This document shows positions 52,719 through 61,462 of a stretch of 64,000 nucleotides of DNA, piece by piece. Positions within the stretch are counted from its first letter, which is position 1. Every line of letters begins with the position of its first letter. Source of the stretch: Psychrobacillus sp. FSL K6-4046 (GTDB taxonomy: Bacteria; Bacillota; Bacilli; Bacillales_A; Planococcaceae); the NCBI RefSeq assembly GCF_038624605.1, contig NZ_CP152020.1, positions 3,155,312 through 3,219,311 on the forward strand, written 5' to 3'. A program made the translations under genes and the position numbers. The notes beneath the pieces are model-generated. The model was not told the origin of the DNA. It ran no database searches and saw nothing but the letters and a program-made list of their open reading frames with translations.

Positions 52719-53096
52719 CTATTCTTTATTAAACCAAAGCTCTTCTTGGTCATCCTCGTCACCATTATAATTAATGAAAATCTCTTCTCCAGCTTTTATG
52801 TCGGTATACGCATAAAAGTCGAATGTCTCGTTTTTAAAATTAATCTCGTAGGTAGCATTTGGCTCGTACGAATGATTAAACAGCATCCCATAACCGAGAA
52901 GGATAGCTGATCTTCCGATACCGTATTCAAAGGCATAATCACCTAGTGTAGTTTTTTCTATATACTTATGTTGCTCGTTAGGATAAGAAATGACCGGGGC
53001 TTCATGTAAAAGCTCACCTTTTTTAATATCTCTAGTTGCAAATAATCCTCTGTTAAATTCGCCATCACTTACTTCAGACTTTTTTACTTCAATCAT
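52719..53096 (-). CDS. SET domain protein
   Basis: The 125-residue protein is almost entirely a SET domain: RGLFATRDIKKGELL, then FNHSYEPNATYEINF, then GEEIFINYNGD. These are the SAM and substrate motifs of protein lysine methyltransferases. Short stand-alone SET proteins occur in Bacillales; their targets are unknown. Confidence 0.85.
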   Translation of the reverse strand: MIEVKKSEVSDGEFNRGLFATRDIKKGELLHEAPVISYPNEQHKYIEKTTLGDYAFEYGIGRSAILLGYGMLFNHSYEPNATYEINFKNETFDFYAYTDIKAGEEIFINYNGDEDDQEELWFNKE

Positions 53097-53264
53097 GTAG
53101 TTCTCCTATTCACGTTAAAATTTACTTATTAAGGATACCATTAAACAGCCTTTCTTGCTCTAATAATGATTGATTATCTTAATTCGTAAATAACACTCGA
53201 TACAGGTTACGTCACTTAGGATAGATTAGATGCTCTTGTGGAATATATTTATTATGACTAAAAA

Positions 53265-53302
53265 GGATGCTCTCATCAGTCATAGTGACCTTGAGAGCAT
53301 CC
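53265..53302. terminator. Bidirectional terminator
   Basis: GGATGCTCTC and GAGAGCATCC form a perfect 10-bp stem with A/T tracts on both sides. The 168 bp between it and the SET gene show no gene. Confidence 0.85.
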
Positions 53303-53312
53303 TTTTATTCGC

Positions 53313-53441
53313 TTATCCTACTGTAATTACGTTAGGAGCTTTCTTGCTTCTAAGATGATTAATAATAAAAATCGCCGCTACAATAATTATCCCAATTACC
53401 GTTGAATATGTCTCTGGAATAATCATGCCTAATGAGGCTGC
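53313..53441 (-). pseudogene. Fragment of a membrane protein C-terminus
   Basis: A reverse-strand frame reads AASLGMIIPETYSTVIGIII and continues with a short basic tail to a stop at 53313. It holds one clear membrane segment but is closed by a stop just upstream and has no ribosome site before its only Met (53426). It looks like the end of a lost gene; a tiny membrane protein is the alternative. Confidence 0.3.
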
Positions 53442-53456
53442 ATGTTTTTATACTTT

Positions 53457-54308
53457 CTACTTTTCTATCCCTGCAATTCCAAATCCTCCAGGTCCAGCAT
53501 GGGTAGAAATCATGGCGCCGGCCTGCATCCATGTTATATTTCTAAAGCCTGCTTCCTTGGCCATTTCATCTATTCGACTCTTAATACTTTCATCGAGTCC
53601 GATAGAGTAAATCAGGTATAGCTGCTTTCGATCAATATCATATTGGTTCAAATAATCTTCTATGAGCTTTTCCGCCACTTTGCTCATATTCCCACGGTAT
53701 TTTCTAGTTGAAACAAGCTTTCCTTCTTTTAATTCAATGCATGGCTTTATTTTTAGCAAAGACCCTCCAATGTAAGCCATGTTACTTACCCGTCCACCTG
53801 ATCTTAGAAAGTCTAAGCTACCAGGGATAAAAGCCAGCTTTGTTTTTGGAACCACAGTTTCTATTTTTTCTATGAGGCTAACATGATCTATGTTAGGCTC
53901 CTCCTCTAGTAAGGCGGCCGCATACAACACCACTGCGCCTAGACCTCCTGTGACATTTAGCGTATCGACCAGGTAAAGGTTTTCAAAATCCTCTGCTGCA
54001 ATTAGTGCACTTTGAAAGGACGCAGATGCTTTTGACGTATATCCAATATGAATAATGATACTCTCAGGAAAGTTTGTTCTAATTTTTGTAAACAACTCTT
54101 GATACTCATGTACATTCGTTGCTGTTGTAGATGGAATTTTTTTTGTGCGACTATGATAATCGAAGACATCCTCTACAGGCAGCTCCCCATCCAAATAATC
54201 TTTCCCATCCATGACGACATGCATTGGTACCACTTGAATTTGATATTTTTCTACCAGGTCCTCCGGTAGATCCGCTCCACTCTCTGTCGATAAGATAATT
54301 TTTCTCAT
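53457..54308 (-). CDS. DegV family fatty-acid-binding protein
   Basis: The 283-residue protein begins MRKIILSTESGADLPEDLVE and has the fatty-acid pocket motifs TTATNVHEY (Thr/Ser) and FLRSGGRVSNMA, typical of DegV/FakB proteins that present fatty acids to the kinase FakA. No fakA is nearby. ATG 54308 follows AAAGGAATG. Confidence 0.92.
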   Translation of the reverse strand: MRKIILSTESGADLPEDLVEKYQIQVVPMHVVMDGKDYLDGELPVEDVFDYHSRTKKIPSTTATNVHEYQELFTKIRTNFPESIIIHIGYTSKASASFQSALIAAEDFENLYLVDTLNVTGGLGAVVLYAAALLEEEPNIDHVSLIEKIETVVPKTKLAFIPGSLDFLRSGGRVSNMAYIGGSLLKIKPCIELKEGKLVSTRKYRGNMSKVAEKLIEDYLNQYDIDRKQLYLIYSIGLDESIKSRIDEMAKEAGFRNITWMQAGAMISTHAGPGGFGIAGIEK

Positions 54309-54412
54309 AATACATTCCTTTCAACTAAAGTAGTCCTTACAGCGTACTTATTATTTTTCACTTAACCTAAATATACACTAAAAGGGTAAATTATACAGTT
54401 AAATAATCAGAA

Positions 54413-54450
54413 AATTTTAGACGATATTTCGATCTATTTTGTCTAAAATT
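54413..54450. repeat. Long inverted repeat upstream of degV-type gene
   Basis: AATTTTAGAC and GTCTAAAATT are perfect 10-bp arms around an 18-nt spacer, about 105 bp before the DegV start. It may be an operator or a weak hairpin. Confidence 0.4.
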
Positions 54451-54491
54451 CATCTATGATACTATCTTGTACCCATTTGACCATAAAGATA

Positions 54492-54545
54492 AAAGCAGAT
54501 CGTCTAGATATGCATTTTAGCACTTCTAGACGATCTGCTTTTTCT
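54492..54545. terminator. Bidirectional terminator
   Basis: AAAGCAGATCGTCTAGA and TCTAGACGATCTGCTTT are perfect 17-bp arms, with TTTTT following. Confidence 0.9.
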
Positions 54546-54611
54546 ATATCTTTTAAAGTATACGTAACTTCTGAAATGCTCCTTTACCACCAGCAAAACC
54601 TGTAACCTTCA

Positions 54612-55715
54612 CTATTTAATAGTTATAATACTGCTGTTATAAATTCTTTCGTCCAATTCAACAACGGAAATCTTTTTGCCTGAAGGACTCCATTTGGTTT
54701 TCACATTTCCAATGTCTTGAACAATTTGTATGGATGCATCCGTTGATACCTCATATAGGTATAGTCCACTAACTTCTTCACCGTTTATGACAGAGTTTGA
54801 CTGATATACAATCATTTGCTGATTCGGAGACCAGGACGCACCTGTCACATCAGAGCCTTCCGCAATTGTACTTTGTATATTTCCATCAGTATCCGCAATT
54901 ATTAGCTTTTTCGTATTCCCTGTTATCTGCGTAACAAGTAATTGATTTCCATCCGGAGAAAGTGTGATTCTTTCTGCATTTTCCAATGGAAGCTTCTTTT
55001 CTTCTTTGGTCTTCAAATCCATCTTATATACTTGAAAGGAAGGGTTTTCTGTTGTTATATAGTAGATTTTTTCTTGCATTTTATGAACATTAAACAACTG
55101 CTCCTCCTGAAGCTCGGCAATCGGAGTTACATTCCCCTCCGTATCAGCCATAACTGCACCACCCGCATAGGAAGCACCGATTACCTGGTTCTCGTCAGTC
55201 CACTCAGCGGTATAGACACTACCAATAATATCCTCGGTAACAAGCGTTTTCTCCCCTTCCCCTAAACTCATCATATAATAGGCGATATCTCCAATAGAGT
55301 TTTCATAATATAAGAGGTGTTTTTTATCCGGAGACAAAGTTGCCCCACCGAGAAACATATCTTTTTGAGCTTTAATCGTTTTAAATTCCTTTGTGTCCAA
55401 ATTGTACGTATATATACTTCTAGGATAGAACTCTGCATTTTCTAACAAACTCATTTTTTCAAATTCCTGGTTTTCTTTTGCAAGAACAACAGTATGCTCA
55501 TCGATCCAGTCGGTAATTTCCATTCCCTCATAATTTTCAATTTTTCCAATGGAAATTGGATCTACTTCGTTTTCGTTGCTTTCGTTTTCACTATCGATAA
55601 TACCTTCCCCTGGCTCTTCTATGTCTGTTTTGTTTTCCTCCTGTTCGTCACTGCAAGCATAAAGAGTTAATAAGACTAGTAAGAGCGTGATAGTGCAAAG
55701 TATTAATTTTTTCAT
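54612..55715 (-). CDS. Lipoprotein with TolB-like beta-propeller
   Basis: The 367-residue lipoprotein has a lipobox region ending YACS, an acidic linker and repeated SPDK/SPDG/SPNQ/SPSG blade motifs (ATLSPDKKHLLYYE, ERITLSPDGNQLLVTQ, GASWSPNQQMIVYQ, KWSPSGKKISVVE), typical of WD40-like TolB propellers. The role is unknown. ATG 55715 is chosen over the open frame to 55874 because AAGGAG lies 9 nt upstream and the signal peptide starts there. Confidence 0.85.
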   Translation of the reverse strand: MKKLILCTITLLLVLLTLYACSDEQEENKTDIEEPGEGIIDSENESNENEVDPISIGKIENYEGMEITDWIDEHTVVLAKENQEFEKMSLLENAEFYPRSIYTYNLDTKEFKTIKAQKDMFLGGATLSPDKKHLLYYENSIGDIAYYMMSLGEGEKTLVTEDIIGSVYTAEWTDENQVIGASYAGGAVMADTEGNVTPIAELQEEQLFNVHKMQEKIYYITTENPSFQVYKMDLKTKEEKKLPLENAERITLSPDGNQLLVTQITGNTKKLIIADTDGNIQSTIAEGSDVTGASWSPNQQMIVYQSNSVINGEEVSGLYLYEVSTDASIQIVQDIGNVKTKWSPSGKKISVVELDERIYNSSIITIK

Positions 55716-55908
55716 TTGAATCATCTCCTTAACTATTATCCTATGCAACAACCATTCACTATCTACAAAAGTCTCATTAAAATAATGTAACTTTACACAA
55801 TAAACAAACTTTCTGTAAACTGCCATTTTAGCAACTTTTTTTGACATTATATGGTAATTAATAAGAAATGTCAATTTTACATTCTCCGCCCAACCTTTTC
55901 TCTAAACC

Positions 55909-55944
55909 AAAAAGACGACCCTTCAACTGTCGGGGTCATCTTTT
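55909..55944. terminator. Hairpin between the lipoprotein and the GNAT remnant
   Basis: AAAAGACGACCC and GGGTCATCTTTT form a stem with one mismatch and T/A ends. The rest of 55716-56053 has no gene. Confidence 0.6.
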
Positions 55945-56053
55945 GGATGTTCTTTTCGTATTAACAAATAGTAATACTAAAATTATTCTTTACCATGTAC
56001 TACCTGTCCTATTCTCATTTTTCGATGTTTAAATACTCGTCTTTTAATATTAT

Positions 56054-56236
56054 CTAATGATATATACTATCTACTAGTTCTCCTTTTATCATTTCCCTTT
56101 TACGAAGGATTCCTTCACATGTCATGCCTAAACGACTAAATACTTTTCCAGAAGCACTATTCTTAACCTCGTATCCAACATACACTCGCTCTAAACCAAG
56201 TACTTCGAAGGCTAATTTTAGGATTAGTTTCCCCAT
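56054..56236 (-). pseudogene. GNAT acetyltransferase C-terminal fragment
   Basis: The 60-residue frame (LAFEVLGLERVYVGYEVKNS, then SRLGMTCEGILRKREMIKGEL) is the C-terminal third of a RimJ/RimL-type acetyltransferase. The N-terminal two-thirds, including the acetyl-CoA loop, are missing, and it abuts the end of the next gene. It is a truncated relic. Confidence 0.75.
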
Positions 56237-56252
56237 TCAATGAAGTAAAAGC

Positions 56253-57089
56253 TCAATCTTCGTCAATCGCATCAATCCATATGCTGCCACCGCTTACAGT
56301 AACAAGATAGTTTCTTTCGACACCGGCAGTGTTTTCAAAGCGGATAAAAGTAGTGCCATCGTGTATTGCTGACATCGTCACATGGTTCCCTTCTACAATC
56401 TCCACAGTTACAACTGATTTATCCTCAGCCGAGAAGGTCCATTTTCCCTCGTCAAGGTACATTTCCATAGTGTCATCTATTTTGGTGAAGGCAAAAACTG
56501 CAATAAAAACGGCAGCTATAATAGCAAGGGCAGTGATGCGATGCTTCTTCTTATCCAGCAAAATAAAAACAAAAAAAACTGCCAGAGCAAGGCAGAATAC
56601 GGCGCTTAACAGATGATTCGGGAAATTGGCCTGTGCAGCTCTGAAATAGTGCACGCTTGCCCAAGAAAGATACCCAGTAGCCACAGACAAAACTAAAACG
56701 CTGATCCAGTTCTTCTTTTTAAGTTGGAATGCTATTGCAGCACCAGGTAAGGTCAGGACGGTAATTTTAAACCAATAATCATAATAACGGAATATGTCCC
56801 AACCGTATGCATAAAACGGAACCTCAATCAAATAAATGAGGGGCTGGCTGACAAGGAAGAACACGAAACATTTAAGCGAGGCTTCCCACCACTTTTTGCA
56901 GTTAACAATGATAAATATAGCAAATAGAAACCACCAGTCAGGATAAACGGCTATGTCCTGAAAGGAGGTGTCTTGTAAAAATGAAACCTGATTGATCAAT
57001 GCAGTATATAATGCTGTAATAACAGCTAAAATGATAACTTTTGGCCATGTCATATTAAATTCGCCAAAGTATTTTTTAATCGTTTGCAT
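56253..57089 (-). CDS. Membrane protein of unknown function
   Basis: The 278-residue protein has about seven membrane segments up to residue 200 and an outer C-terminal domain (about 205-278) that looks like a small beta sandwich. Not recognised. Base composition appears slightly richer in GC than its neighbours, and it sits next to a truncated gene, so recent arrival is possible. Confidence 0.65.
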   Translation of the reverse strand: MQTIKKYFGEFNMTWPKVIILAVITALYTALINQVSFLQDTSFQDIAVYPDWWFLFAIFIIVNCKKWWEASLKCFVFFLVSQPLIYLIEVPFYAYGWDIFRYYDYWFKITVLTLPGAAIAFQLKKKNWISVLVLSVATGYLSWASVHYFRAAQANFPNHLLSAVFCLALAVFFVFILLDKKKHRITALAIIAAVFIAVFAFTKIDDTMEMYLDEGKWTFSAEDKSVVTVEIVEGNHVTMSAIHDGTTFIRFENTAGVERNYLVTVSGGSIWIDAIDED

Positions 57090-57527
57090 GTTTTCTCCTT
57101 TTAATAAACCTTGTTTAAAGATAATTTTAACAGGCTTGAATTTTTCTCTATATTTTATCTAGAACAAACTTTACATTGTCTGTTTTCTTATTGGTTTGGG
57201 CCACTCATAAGCAATGCCATATCGGATGGTCAAAGACGATTTTATTAACTACCTAGCTAGTATAGTATATCAATATAATTTCTCACATGTGTGGAGTAGT
57301 TCTATGTTTTTTTACTCAGAAAAGTTCAACAAAGGATGCTAACATTATCCCCTAACAATAGCTATCTAATCGTTTCTTCACAATATCTGGAGTCGTTCAT
57401 GAAGTAAAATAATTGTTTTTACAGCAAGATATGGATAGTGGAAAAAGTACTGCAGTGATAAATTTAGATCAATGGATTTGGCCAATTCAAACAGAATCAT
57501 ATAAATTGTGATTATCATCAATCCAAA
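57090..57527. other. Intergenic region without a supported gene
   Basis: This 438-bp AT-rich stretch contains a 32-codon plus-strand frame (57413-57511) that begins with TTG and reads DMDSGKSTAVINLDQWIWP. It has no ribosome site and looks like a gene scrap. No terminator is clear. Confidence 0.4.
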
Positions 57528-58397
57528 TTAATAATTTGAATCAATCGGCAGCTTTTTAATAGGAGTAAATATATGATAGTCCGAATCAGGATGATGAACG
57601 CCTCTAAAAACTTGAATTAGTTCAATATCTGATTGTTCTCTTTCTTGCTTTGCAATTTTTAAAAATCTTGCGAAGTCGGTTTTAAACACATCCCCTACAT
57701 CAAGAAGGTCACCAGAGTATTGGAACTTAGCACAAAATATTGGGGGCACATCTACGTTGAAGTAGAACGGTTTATCTATTTGTACGTCACATGGAATGCC
57801 AAACAAAGCATTGAAACGAGTTGAATTTGGATGGCAATTGGAATAGACCATAAAACAAGGTCCAGATATGGTCTCATCTATTGTATCTAATAGCATTTTC
57901 GAATGAGCGTGAATCTGTGCTTTGTAATCTTCACATGCCAAATCAACTTCAAATGCGATGCCCGTCAATCTGATAGCGTCGAATTCCGTTAAGGTAAATT
58001 CTGTTACTACATCACCATTAATGTTTTTTAAAGGGCGTTTAACGACTGAAGGTATAGGTTCTGGAGATATGTCGGTATCTTCTTCTTTCAGTGAGCTAGG
58101 AGGTAGTTTAAATTGGCGTTTAAAAGCACGAGTGAATGAGGATTGTGATCCAAAGTTTAACTGATAGGCAATCTCCGTCAATGATAATCGATCTTCTTGT
58201 ATTAATTTAACCGCGCTATTTAACCGTCTCGACAATATGTATTGGTTCAAGGAACAACCCATAATTGCGGAAAAAAGTCTATGAAAATAAAATTTCGACA
58301 TGTTGAAATTTTTAGATACAGACTCCACTGACAAAGGTTCCTCCATATGATCTTCAATAAAAGTTAACGAGTTTTCAATAATTTTATAATGATCCAT
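57528..58397 (-). CDS. AraC-family regulator with GyrI-like ligand domain
   Basis: The 289-residue protein has two AraC helix-turn-helix motifs in the N-terminal 110 residues (LSVESVSKNFNMSKFYFHRLF and LSLTEIAYQLNFGSQSSFTRAFK) and a C-terminal GyrI-like effector domain. Such regulators sense small hydrophobic or cationic drugs. ATG 58397 follows GGAAGGAACC. It diverges from the DUF4386 gene, which it may control. Confidence 0.88.
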   Translation of the reverse strand: MDHYKIIENSLTFIEDHMEEPLSVESVSKNFNMSKFYFHRLFSAIMGCSLNQYILSRRLNSAVKLIQEDRLSLTEIAYQLNFGSQSSFTRAFKRQFKLPPSSLKEEDTDISPEPIPSVVKRPLKNINGDVVTEFTLTEFDAIRLTGIAFEVDLACEDYKAQIHAHSKMLLDTIDETISGPCFMVYSNCHPNSTRFNALFGIPCDVQIDKPFYFNVDVPPIFCAKFQYSGDLLDVGDVFKTDFARFLKIAKQEREQSDIELIQVFRGVHHPDSDYHIFTPIKKLPIDSNY

Positions 58398-58475
58398 AAG
58401 GGTTCCTTCCCTTCCTAGGTTATTCAGAATATAACGTTGCAAATAAGGAGAAATCATTTCAAGGAGGTAAACGTA

Positions 58476-59189
58476 GTGAAAAAGGATAGAGTGAATGGAA
58501 TATTAATCGGTATATTTTATATCGTGGCTGCAGCCAGTGCTGTTATTGCTGTACTATTGTATCAGCCGTTACTATCAGGAGATTGGTATATGGCTGTGGT
58601 GAATGGTTCGAAAACAGCCATTTTGGTTGGTGTAATGAATGACATCTTGCTCATTGTGACGGCAGTTGGAACCGCTGTTATGTTATTTCCGTATGTACGA
58701 TTATGGAATGAACATTCCGCATTGGCTTATCTTTGTTTTCGATTTATGGAGGCTGTATTTATAGCGATGGGCGTAGTGAGTATATTAGGTTTGCTAGGTC
58801 TTAGTTCTGATTACGGAGTTGGACAATTTGTTAATGAAGGAGCATATCATCAAATAGGAAGCGTTCTTCAATCATTTCATGCTTGGACTGCTATATTGGG
58901 ACCAAACTTGATGCTCGGCTTGAATACACTCTTGTACAGTTATTTATTAAATAAAACGGAAATCATACCAAAACGACTAGCGATATTCGGAATGTTGACG
59001 GCTGTTATGGTATTCCTTGCCGGATTACTCGATATGTTTGGTATCATTGGCTCATTCTCTACTATAAAGGGAATTATCGCCTTGCCAATCGCTATCTATG
59101 AGTTAAGTTTGGCAACATGGTTAATCATAAAAGGCTTTAATACAAAGAAATTAGAGATATTAAGAGGAAGCAAGAGCTATGCTGAGTAA
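58476..59189 (+). CDS. DUF4386 family membrane protein
   Basis: The 237-residue protein has about six membrane segments with the DUF4386 layout (GILIGIFYIVAAASAVI, then YLCFRFMEAVFIAMGV, then LYSYLLNKTEIIPKRLAIFG). The function is unknown. GTG 58476 has AAGGAGG at good distance; the open frame back to 58437 lacks one. It starts 78 nt from the divergent AraC gene. Confidence 0.85.
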   Translation: MKKDRVNGILIGIFYIVAAASAVIAVLLYQPLLSGDWYMAVVNGSKTAILVGVMNDILLIVTAVGTAVMLFPYVRLWNEHSALAYLCFRFMEAVFIAMGVVSILGLLGLSSDYGVGQFVNEGAYHQIGSVLQSFHAWTAILGPNLMLGLNTLLYSYLLNKTEIIPKRLAIFGMLTAVMVFLAGLLDMFGIIGSFSTIKGIIALPIAIYELSLATWLIIKGFNTKKLEILRGSKSYAE

Positions 59190-59297
59190 TGCACAAGAGA
59201 AAAAATTTACAATTTTCAATTCCATTCCTTTCAAAAAAATTGAAACCACATTATATACTGTTTACTTGACACCTTCTTGATAAATCCACTCAGTAAT

Positions 59298-60056
59298 TTA
59301 ATTCAGTTTATTCCTTAGATATTCCTCAAAAGTAATTATTCCTTTTCTCTGCAGAGGATTTGTATTTTTCCCTTCAATTAAAGAATTATATAGTTTTCCT
59401 GAGAAAGGAATTCTTAAAACATCATTGGTTACATTGTTCACCTTAATTTTTAACTCCGCCATTTCTCTTAATGTCATTATCTCTGGTCCACAAAAATCAT
59501 CTAATTTACCTTGTGGACCTTCATTAACTAAATCGATTAAATATCTAGCGAATTCATTAACATCGACACTTTGAAATTTCACCCTTCCAGGGATTATATA
59601 TCTTTTAAAGAAAGGTTTTGATAAGAGTAAATCCTCAACAAAGCTATGAAACTGAGTTGCACGAGCAATTGTATAGGGTACAGAACTATTTTTTAATAAT
59701 TCTTCTGCTTTGTATTTAAGTCTATAATATTGGAAGAGGATTTCCTCAATTCCTACAATGGATGGATAAATAAAAAGTTGTATATGATTCAGCTTGCTTA
59801 ATAATTTTTCTAGCCCAGCAACCTCAATGCTTTTAGAATTTTTTATCGGACTAGTTGCTGCGTGAATAATGACATCAACATCTTTTACTGCTTCTTCTAA
59901 ACCTTTACCTGATAATAAATCACTGTAAACCCATGTGAAGTCTTCTCCTTCTGGTTTTCTTCTCGAAGTTATTTTTACCTGATAATCTAAATCTTTTAAC
60001 TGCTTTAACAAAGCCGACCCTAATTTTCCGGTTGAACCAGTTACAAGGATTCTCAA
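59298..60056 (-). CDS. NAD(P)-binding atypical SDR (NmrA/HSCARG-like)
   Basis: The 252-residue protein has the N-terminal ILVTGSTGKLGSALLKQL Rossmann motif with TGxxGxxG and SYTIARATQFHSF-like central region (PYTIARATQFHSF). It lacks a clear YxxxK, as in NmrA-type atypical SDRs. The start is uncertain among TTG 60056, TTG 60062 and GTG 60065; GGGAG sits 10 nt before the first. Confidence 0.8.
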   Translation of the reverse strand: MRILVTGSTGKLGSALLKQLKDLDYQVKITSRRKPEGEDFTWVYSDLLSGKGLEEAVKDVDVIIHAATSPIKNSKSIEVAGLEKLLSKLNHIQLFIYPSIVGIEEILFQYYRLKYKAEELLKNSSVPYTIARATQFHSFVEDLLLSKPFFKRYIIPGRVKFQSVDVNEFARYLIDLVNEGPQGKLDDFCGPEIMTLREMAELKIKVNNVTNDVLRIPFSGKLYNSLIEGKNTNPLQRKGIITFEEYLRNKLN

Positions 60057-60150
60057 GTACAACACTCCCGTTCGAATGGAATATCTTCCTATTTAATATT
60101 CAAAAGTTGATTACTTTATTCTAATAACCTCCTAACTAGTTAAGGGAATT

Positions 60151-60277
60151 GGTGTTAGTAAAGGTTCATTCAGCTTCTTTAAACTATGGCAACTTAGTTC
60201 TTTTGAAGGCAAACCCTTCTTAGCCCGATTTGCGTTCGGACTAACGAAACCAGAATACCCCATCCCCGGAGATGACA
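60151..60277 (+). pseudogene. Decayed partial copy of the quinone oxidoreductase gene
   Basis: TTAGTAAAGGTTCATTCAGC and the following DNA, including TTGCGTTCGGACTAACGAAA, match the oxidoreductase gene at about 61549-61675 nearly base for base, with a one-base deletion (GAAGGCAAA for GAAGGGCAAA) and a damaged end. The start, the rest of the gene and the ribosome site are absent. Confidence 0.85.
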
Positions 60278-60324
60278 AGCACACGGACAATACCCTTCTA
60301 AACAGTCTGCTTTTTGGCTTTATT

Positions 60325-60395
60325 TACTATTAAACTAACTCCAACCAAGCAACCGCTTCATAATGTGTGGAATGTATGTGGCAACACATTGATGC
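60325..60395 (-). pseudogene. Decayed copy of the rlmCD 3' end
   Basis: CTAACTCCAACCAAGCAACC followed by CACAT-rich DNA matches the last about 65 bases of the minus-strand rlmCD gene at 62523-62590, with several substitutions that break the frame. It follows the oxidoreductase fragment in the same order and orientation as the intact genes. Confidence 0.7.
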
Positions 60396-60413
60396 TGGTA
60401 GGTTTAAGTAATT

Positions 60414-60449
60414 GGCTAGGTCCTACAATCATAGAACCTAGCCCTTTTA
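60414..60449 (+). terminator. Terminator-like stem-loop
   Basis: GGCTAGGT and ACCTAGCC form an 8-bp stem followed by CTTTTAAT. No gene is assigned to the plus-strand frame around it (60314-60541), which spans the gene scraps. Confidence 0.6.
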
Positions 60450-60654
60450 ATATGCCTAAATTTTTATTTTGGAATGTTATAAGACTAATTTTTATATGCT
60501 TTATTATAAATCCTTTCTTTACTAAAGCATCCGTTAATTGAATAGTAAAAGAGATACTATTTCGATTGTGTTTCTATCTAAAAAGGTAAAACGGTTAAAG
60601 GTATTGAAATGATAAGATACATTTAAATTGCCTTAATTAGAAAGGAGAGAATAC

Positions 60655-61242
60655 ATGATGGATATACTATTAAAATATATGTCTGACTTTACTTTAATCA
60701 GCGAAGATGAACAGCGGGCAATCTCAGAAAGTTTACGAATTGATGAATATAAAAAAGGACAATATCTTCTTAGACAAGGAGAACTTTCTGCTATTAAATG
60801 TTATTTCGTATTAATAGGGTGTGTTAGGCAGTTTTTTATAGATGAATCAGGTAAAGAAGTAACATCAAATTTTTTTACTGAAGAACAAGCTATTCCAATT
60901 ATCAACGAAAAGACTCAAGGTGACTTATCAAAGTATTCATTAGTCTGTGTTGAAGATTGCAGATTAGTTGTTGGTGATATTGATTCTGAAAATACGATGT
61001 TAAACAAATACCCACAACTTGAAATAATGATCCGTAAAATGATGGAAATAAACGTTGGTGAAATACAAGATCAATTCGGTGAATTTATTGGTTCTTCTCC
61101 AGAGGAACGATACGAATCCATTTTAAGGAAACGCCCCGAGTTAATTGAACGTGTACCACAACATCAATTAGCTAGTTATCTTGGAATTACTCCTGAATCG
61201 TTAAGTAGAATAAAAAAACGTATTAAAAAAAATACATTATAA
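60655..61242 (+). CDS. Crp/Fnr-family transcriptional regulator
   Basis: The 195-residue protein has an N-terminal cyclic-nucleotide-binding-like beta roll (about residues 1-120, YLLRQGELSAIKCYFVLIG) and a C-terminal winged helix (VPQHQLASYLGITPESLSRIKKR). The Fnr cysteine set is absent. Ligand unknown. AAGGAGAG precedes ATG 60655 (or 60658). It is followed by the oxidoreductase gene on the same strand, which it may regulate. Confidence 0.86.
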   Translation: MMDILLKYMSDFTLISEDEQRAISESLRIDEYKKGQYLLRQGELSAIKCYFVLIGCVRQFFIDESGKEVTSNFFTEEQAIPIINEKTQGDLSKYSLVCVEDCRLVVGDIDSENTMLNKYPQLEIMIRKMMEINVGEIQDQFGEFIGSSPEERYESILRKRPELIERVPQHQLASYLGITPESLSRIKKRIKKNTL

Positions 61243-61462
61243 AAAAAATTCCATCCCACCAATTATCCTCCTTCAAAGTAGCAACTAAGCACCGAAGACT
61301 GACTTACCAAATATCATTGAACTATATATCACCCTTACCTTTTGTGTTTACAAATAAAAAATTTATAAAGTATCTAGAAATTAACTTAAGTCAATGAACG
61401 GTTTTTATCCTCTTGTTATTATTAAAATTAATCAAAGATATTAACATTTGGAGGAGATTTTT

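Noticed and set aside
54612-55874. 420-codon version of the propeller lipoprotein
   Set aside because: The extra N-terminal residues precede a clear signal peptide and the good ribosome site points to ATG 55715.
60314-60541. 75-codon plus-strand frame
   Set aside because: Its first half is antisense to the decayed rlmCD fragment and a terminator-like hairpin lies inside it; no ribosome site.
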